A stretch of DNA of 64,000 nt. Source: Myxococcales bacterium. GTDB lineage: Bacteria; Myxococcota_A; Polyangia; Palsa-1104; JAEUJZ01. Each line of letters starts with the position of its first letter. Position 1 is the stretch's first letter. Positions 62,357 to 64,000 of the stretch are shown here, in pieces. Both the position numbers and the translations under genes were made by a program. The stretch covers positions 1-64,000 of the forward strand of contig JAEUKA010000030.1 of NCBI GenBank assembly GCA_016794465.1. Reading direction: 5' to 3'. A model generated the notes under the pieces. It was given only the letters and a program-made list of their open reading frames with translations. It was not told where the DNA came from and did no database searches.

Positions 62357-63583
62357 ATGAGCAGCAAGCGACTCGGCCTTCACAATGTGGTGCGCGGACT
62401 TCTCTTCATAGGAATTGCTTCTTGTAGCAGCGATCCGGAAGCGACCATGCCCAGCCCGACGTGTTCCGATGGAATCAAGAACGGCACGGAAACGGACCTG
62501 GACTGTGGCGGTGGAGCCTGCGGCAAGTGCGTCGACAAGAAAGCCTGCGTCGCGGCCTCAGACTGCAGCAGCGGCGCCTGTACTGGCAAGGTCTGCGCGG
62601 CACCCTCCTGTTCGGACGCGACGAAGAACGGCGCGGAAACGGACGTGGACTGTGGCGGCGGAAGCTGCGGCAAGTGCGCGGATAGCAGAGCCTGCACGAC
62701 GGCAACCGACTGCACGAGTGCGGTCTGCTCTGGCAAGATCTGCGCTGCACCAACCTGCACCGACACCGTGAAGAATGGAGCCGAAACCGACCTGGACTGT
62801 GGTGGAACCTGTAGTCCTTGCGGCCTTGGCTTAAGCTGCGCGATGAGCACGGACTGTGGCACCAACCTGTGCAAGCAGGGGAGCTGCCAGTATGCGACAA
62901 GCTGCAAGGATCTCTTGGCCGGAAATCCTGGCAGCCCCGACGGAATGTACACCATCGATCCGGATGGCGCAGGACCGATGGCTCCGCTCAAAGTCCTCTG
63001 TGACATGACGAGCGATGGCGGCGGCTGGACGATGGTTGGGAAGGGTCGCGAGGGCTGGAGCTGGGTCGACGCCGGCGAAGGAACCCCCGATGAGATCGTA
63101 AGCAACCCGGCCACCAACACCGTGGCGTACCTGGACTCTGCCATCGTGGCTGCGATCGTTGGGAATCCCAACTTCATGGCCTGGAACAGCAGCCTCAAGG
63201 TCCATCGCGACAGCGGCTTCAATGACGACTACAAGCTTCGTCCCAATGCGGCCGCTACGTTCAAGTGGAGCCTCTTCGCGGACAGTCGGCACGGCTGTGC
63301 TGGCAATGCAGCCAGCACCTTCAGCGGCACAGTAAGCGGCTCGGCCAGCCCGCTCGGACTCGGCGCATTCAACAACAACAACGCCGACCTAAAGGACTTC
63401 CAGAACACCGGCAACGACTGCACGCGTATGTTCACGCCTCAGTGGAGCAGTCATGACTGCAAGGGCGGCTGGTCGACCGGCGTCAGCTGCACACCAACCG
63501 CCATCGCAGGAATCAGCAACTGCTTCATGGCCACCAACGAAGCGCACTGCATCCCCCACGTCCGAGTCTGGGTACGCGACTAA
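62357..63583 (+). CDS. Cysteine-repeat lipoprotein with fibrinogen-like C-terminal domain
   Basis: A 408-residue exported protein. The signal ends in a good lipobox (GIASC, about residue 23). Three Cys-rich repeats of 45-48 residues follow: starting CSDGIKNGTETDLDCGGG, CSDATKNGAETDVDCGGG and CTDTVKNGAETDLDCGGT, each with six or more Cys and a shared DCGG. The C-terminal domain (about 180-408) has DGMYTIDPDGAGPMAPLKVL, CDMTSDGGGWTMVGKGR, GFNDDYKLRP and FMATNEAHCIPHVRVWVRD, the order of fibrinogen-related domains that bind acetylated or sugar ligands. The protein is probably a surface adhesin. It is divergent from the metacaspase. Confidence 0.85.
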   Translation: MSSKRLGLHNVVRGLLFIGIASCSSDPEATMPSPTCSDGIKNGTETDLDCGGGACGKCVDKKACVAASDCSSGACTGKVCAAPSCSDATKNGAETDVDCGGGSCGKCADSRACTTATDCTSAVCSGKICAAPTCTDTVKNGAETDLDCGGTCSPCGLGLSCAMSTDCGTNLCKQGSCQYATSCKDLLAGNPGSPDGMYTIDPDGAGPMAPLKVLCDMTSDGGGWTMVGKGREGWSWVDAGEGTPDEIVSNPATNTVAYLDSAIVAAIVGNPNFMAWNSSLKVHRDSGFNDDYKLRPNAAATFKWSLFADSRHGCAGNAASTFSGTVSGSASPLGLGAFNNNNADLKDFQNTGNDCTRMFTPQWSSHDCKGGWSTGVSCTPTAIAGISNCFMATNEAHCIPHVRVWVRD

Positions 63584-63597
63584 CAACAGGGAGGCGG

Positions 63598-64000
63598 TCA
63601 GGGGTTTGTTGGACTGGCTTCTGGCTGACTGGGCGACTGGCTTTGTGACAGGCCTTTTTGGCGCAGGCACTCATATAGAAGGACCGCGCCCGCCGCCGAG
63701 ACGTTGAGCGACGCGCCATGTAGCCCCGACAGCATCGGAATCTCGGCGCGCAGATCACAGGTCTTGCGGACGAGCGGTCGCAGGCCCTTGCCTTCCCCTC
63801 CCAGCACGATGCCGAGCGGTAGGTTCAGATCGACCTGCCACAGCGGCTGACCGCCTTGTCCCGGCGCCACCGCCGCCAGCAGCCACAGCCCGCTCTCCTT
63901 CAGGACCTCCATCGCTCGCACCAAGTTCGGCACCTTCACAATCGGCACCGACGCCGTCGCACCTGCCGATGCTTTGATGGTCGCGGCCGTCACCTGCGCC
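63598..64000 (-). CDS. rlmB: SpoU/TrmH-family rRNA 2'-O-methyltransferase (C-terminal part)
   Basis: The frame runs out of the window at 64000, so only about 133 C-terminal residues are seen. They carry the knotted SPOUT fold: ATIKASAGATASVPIVKVPN and LVRAMEVLKESGLWLLAAV, then LPLGIVLGGEGKGLRPLVRK with the S-adenosylmethionine loop GGEGKGL, and SGLHGASLNVSAAGAVLLYE, where the knot and conserved Ser/Asn appear. This matches RlmB, which methylates a guanosine of 23S rRNA (G2251 in Escherichia coli). A basic/Ser/Gln/Pro-rich tail follows. The stop is 14 bp from the convergent lipoprotein gene. Confidence 0.85.
   Translation of the reverse strand, partial: AQVTAATIKASAGATASVPIVKVPNLVRAMEVLKESGLWLLAAVAPGQGGQPLWQVDLNLPLGIVLGGEGKGLRPLVRKTCDLRAEIPMLSGLHGASLNVSAAGAVLLYECLRQKGLSQSQSPSQPEASPTNP

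Noticed and set aside
62380..63222. Minus-strand frame with PPPQSRSVSVPFL-type repeats
   Set aside because: The repeats are the antisense of the Cys-rich lipoprotein repeats. There is no signal peptide or start site.

Overview
The window looks like a chromosomal segment of a high-GC Gram-negative bacterium, most probably a myxobacterium or relative (Myxococcota). The evidence is the mix of families: eukaryote-like Ser/Thr kinases and a PP2C phosphatase, zinc-ribbon/FHA proteins, a histidine kinase fused to a Ser/Thr-kinase-like and AAA module, glycine-rich and cysteine-repeat lipoproteins, a metacaspase and a histone-deacetylase-like enzyme. This assignment is inference from gene content; no rRNA or marker comparison was possible. 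Genes are packed tightly on both strands, with many 1-4 bp start/stop overlaps inside operons and several convergent pairs whose 3' ends touch or overlap.

Layout. 1-3000: an incomplete coiled-coil gene, a small gene of unknown function broken by a one-base frameshift in a G run, a short ExbB/TolQ-like membrane protein, methionine aminopeptidase (map) and a divergent LysR regulator reduced to its DNA-binding half. 3029-10308: a same-strand signalling block of a 1759-residue hybrid sensor kinase, two single-domain response regulators and a diiron haem-oxygenase-like/PilZ fusion. 10366-13600: glutathione transferase, VOC protein, an AT-rich intergenic patch and a glycine-rich beta-helix lipoprotein. 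13615-19308: membrane proteins of unknown role, a J-like protein, a YfhO-type membrane glycosyltransferase and two paralogous TPR membrane proteins. 19423-23979: TlpA-type thioredoxin, GNAT, lysS and a LolC/E-type permease. 23980-29124 (minus): pyruvate dehydrogenase E1-beta, E2 and E3, lipoyl synthase and a SET-domain protein, without E1-alpha. 29320-35680: urocanate hydratase, a chemoreceptor, a CADD-like diiron protein, proline iminopeptidase and a membrane protein. 35867-41484: PP2C phosphatase, zinc-ribbon/FHA protein, a lipoprotein and a secreted protein. 41512-47403: sulfatase, POT peptide transporter, Ser/Thr kinase and an unknown protein. 47447-47520: tRNA-Arg(CCU). 47609-51685: NCS1 nucleobase transporter and AGXT2-like aminotransferase, divergent from a multi-cluster ferredoxin and a GNAT. 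51744-58775: small secreted or membrane proteins, an orphan protein, a cation efflux protein and an HDAC-like enzyme. 58790-64000: an IS21 remnant, class V aminotransferase, metacaspase, a cysteine-repeat/fibrinogen-like lipoprotein and the 3' end of an rRNA 2'-O-methyltransferase gene.

How genes work together. The clearest pathway is the PDH block, in which E2 and E3, lipoate insertion and E1-beta are translationally coupled. The transporter/aminotransferase pair suggests uptake and catabolism of a pyrimidine or related compound to a beta-amino acid. The PP2C and FHA genes, 5 bp apart, form a Ser/Thr phospho-signalling unit, with an active-looking Ser/Thr kinase encoded about 7 kb away. The most unusual unit is the 3029-10308 block, where a sensor with an apparently dead kinase domain is linked to two receiver proteins and a candidate diiron enzyme carrying a degenerate PilZ domain.
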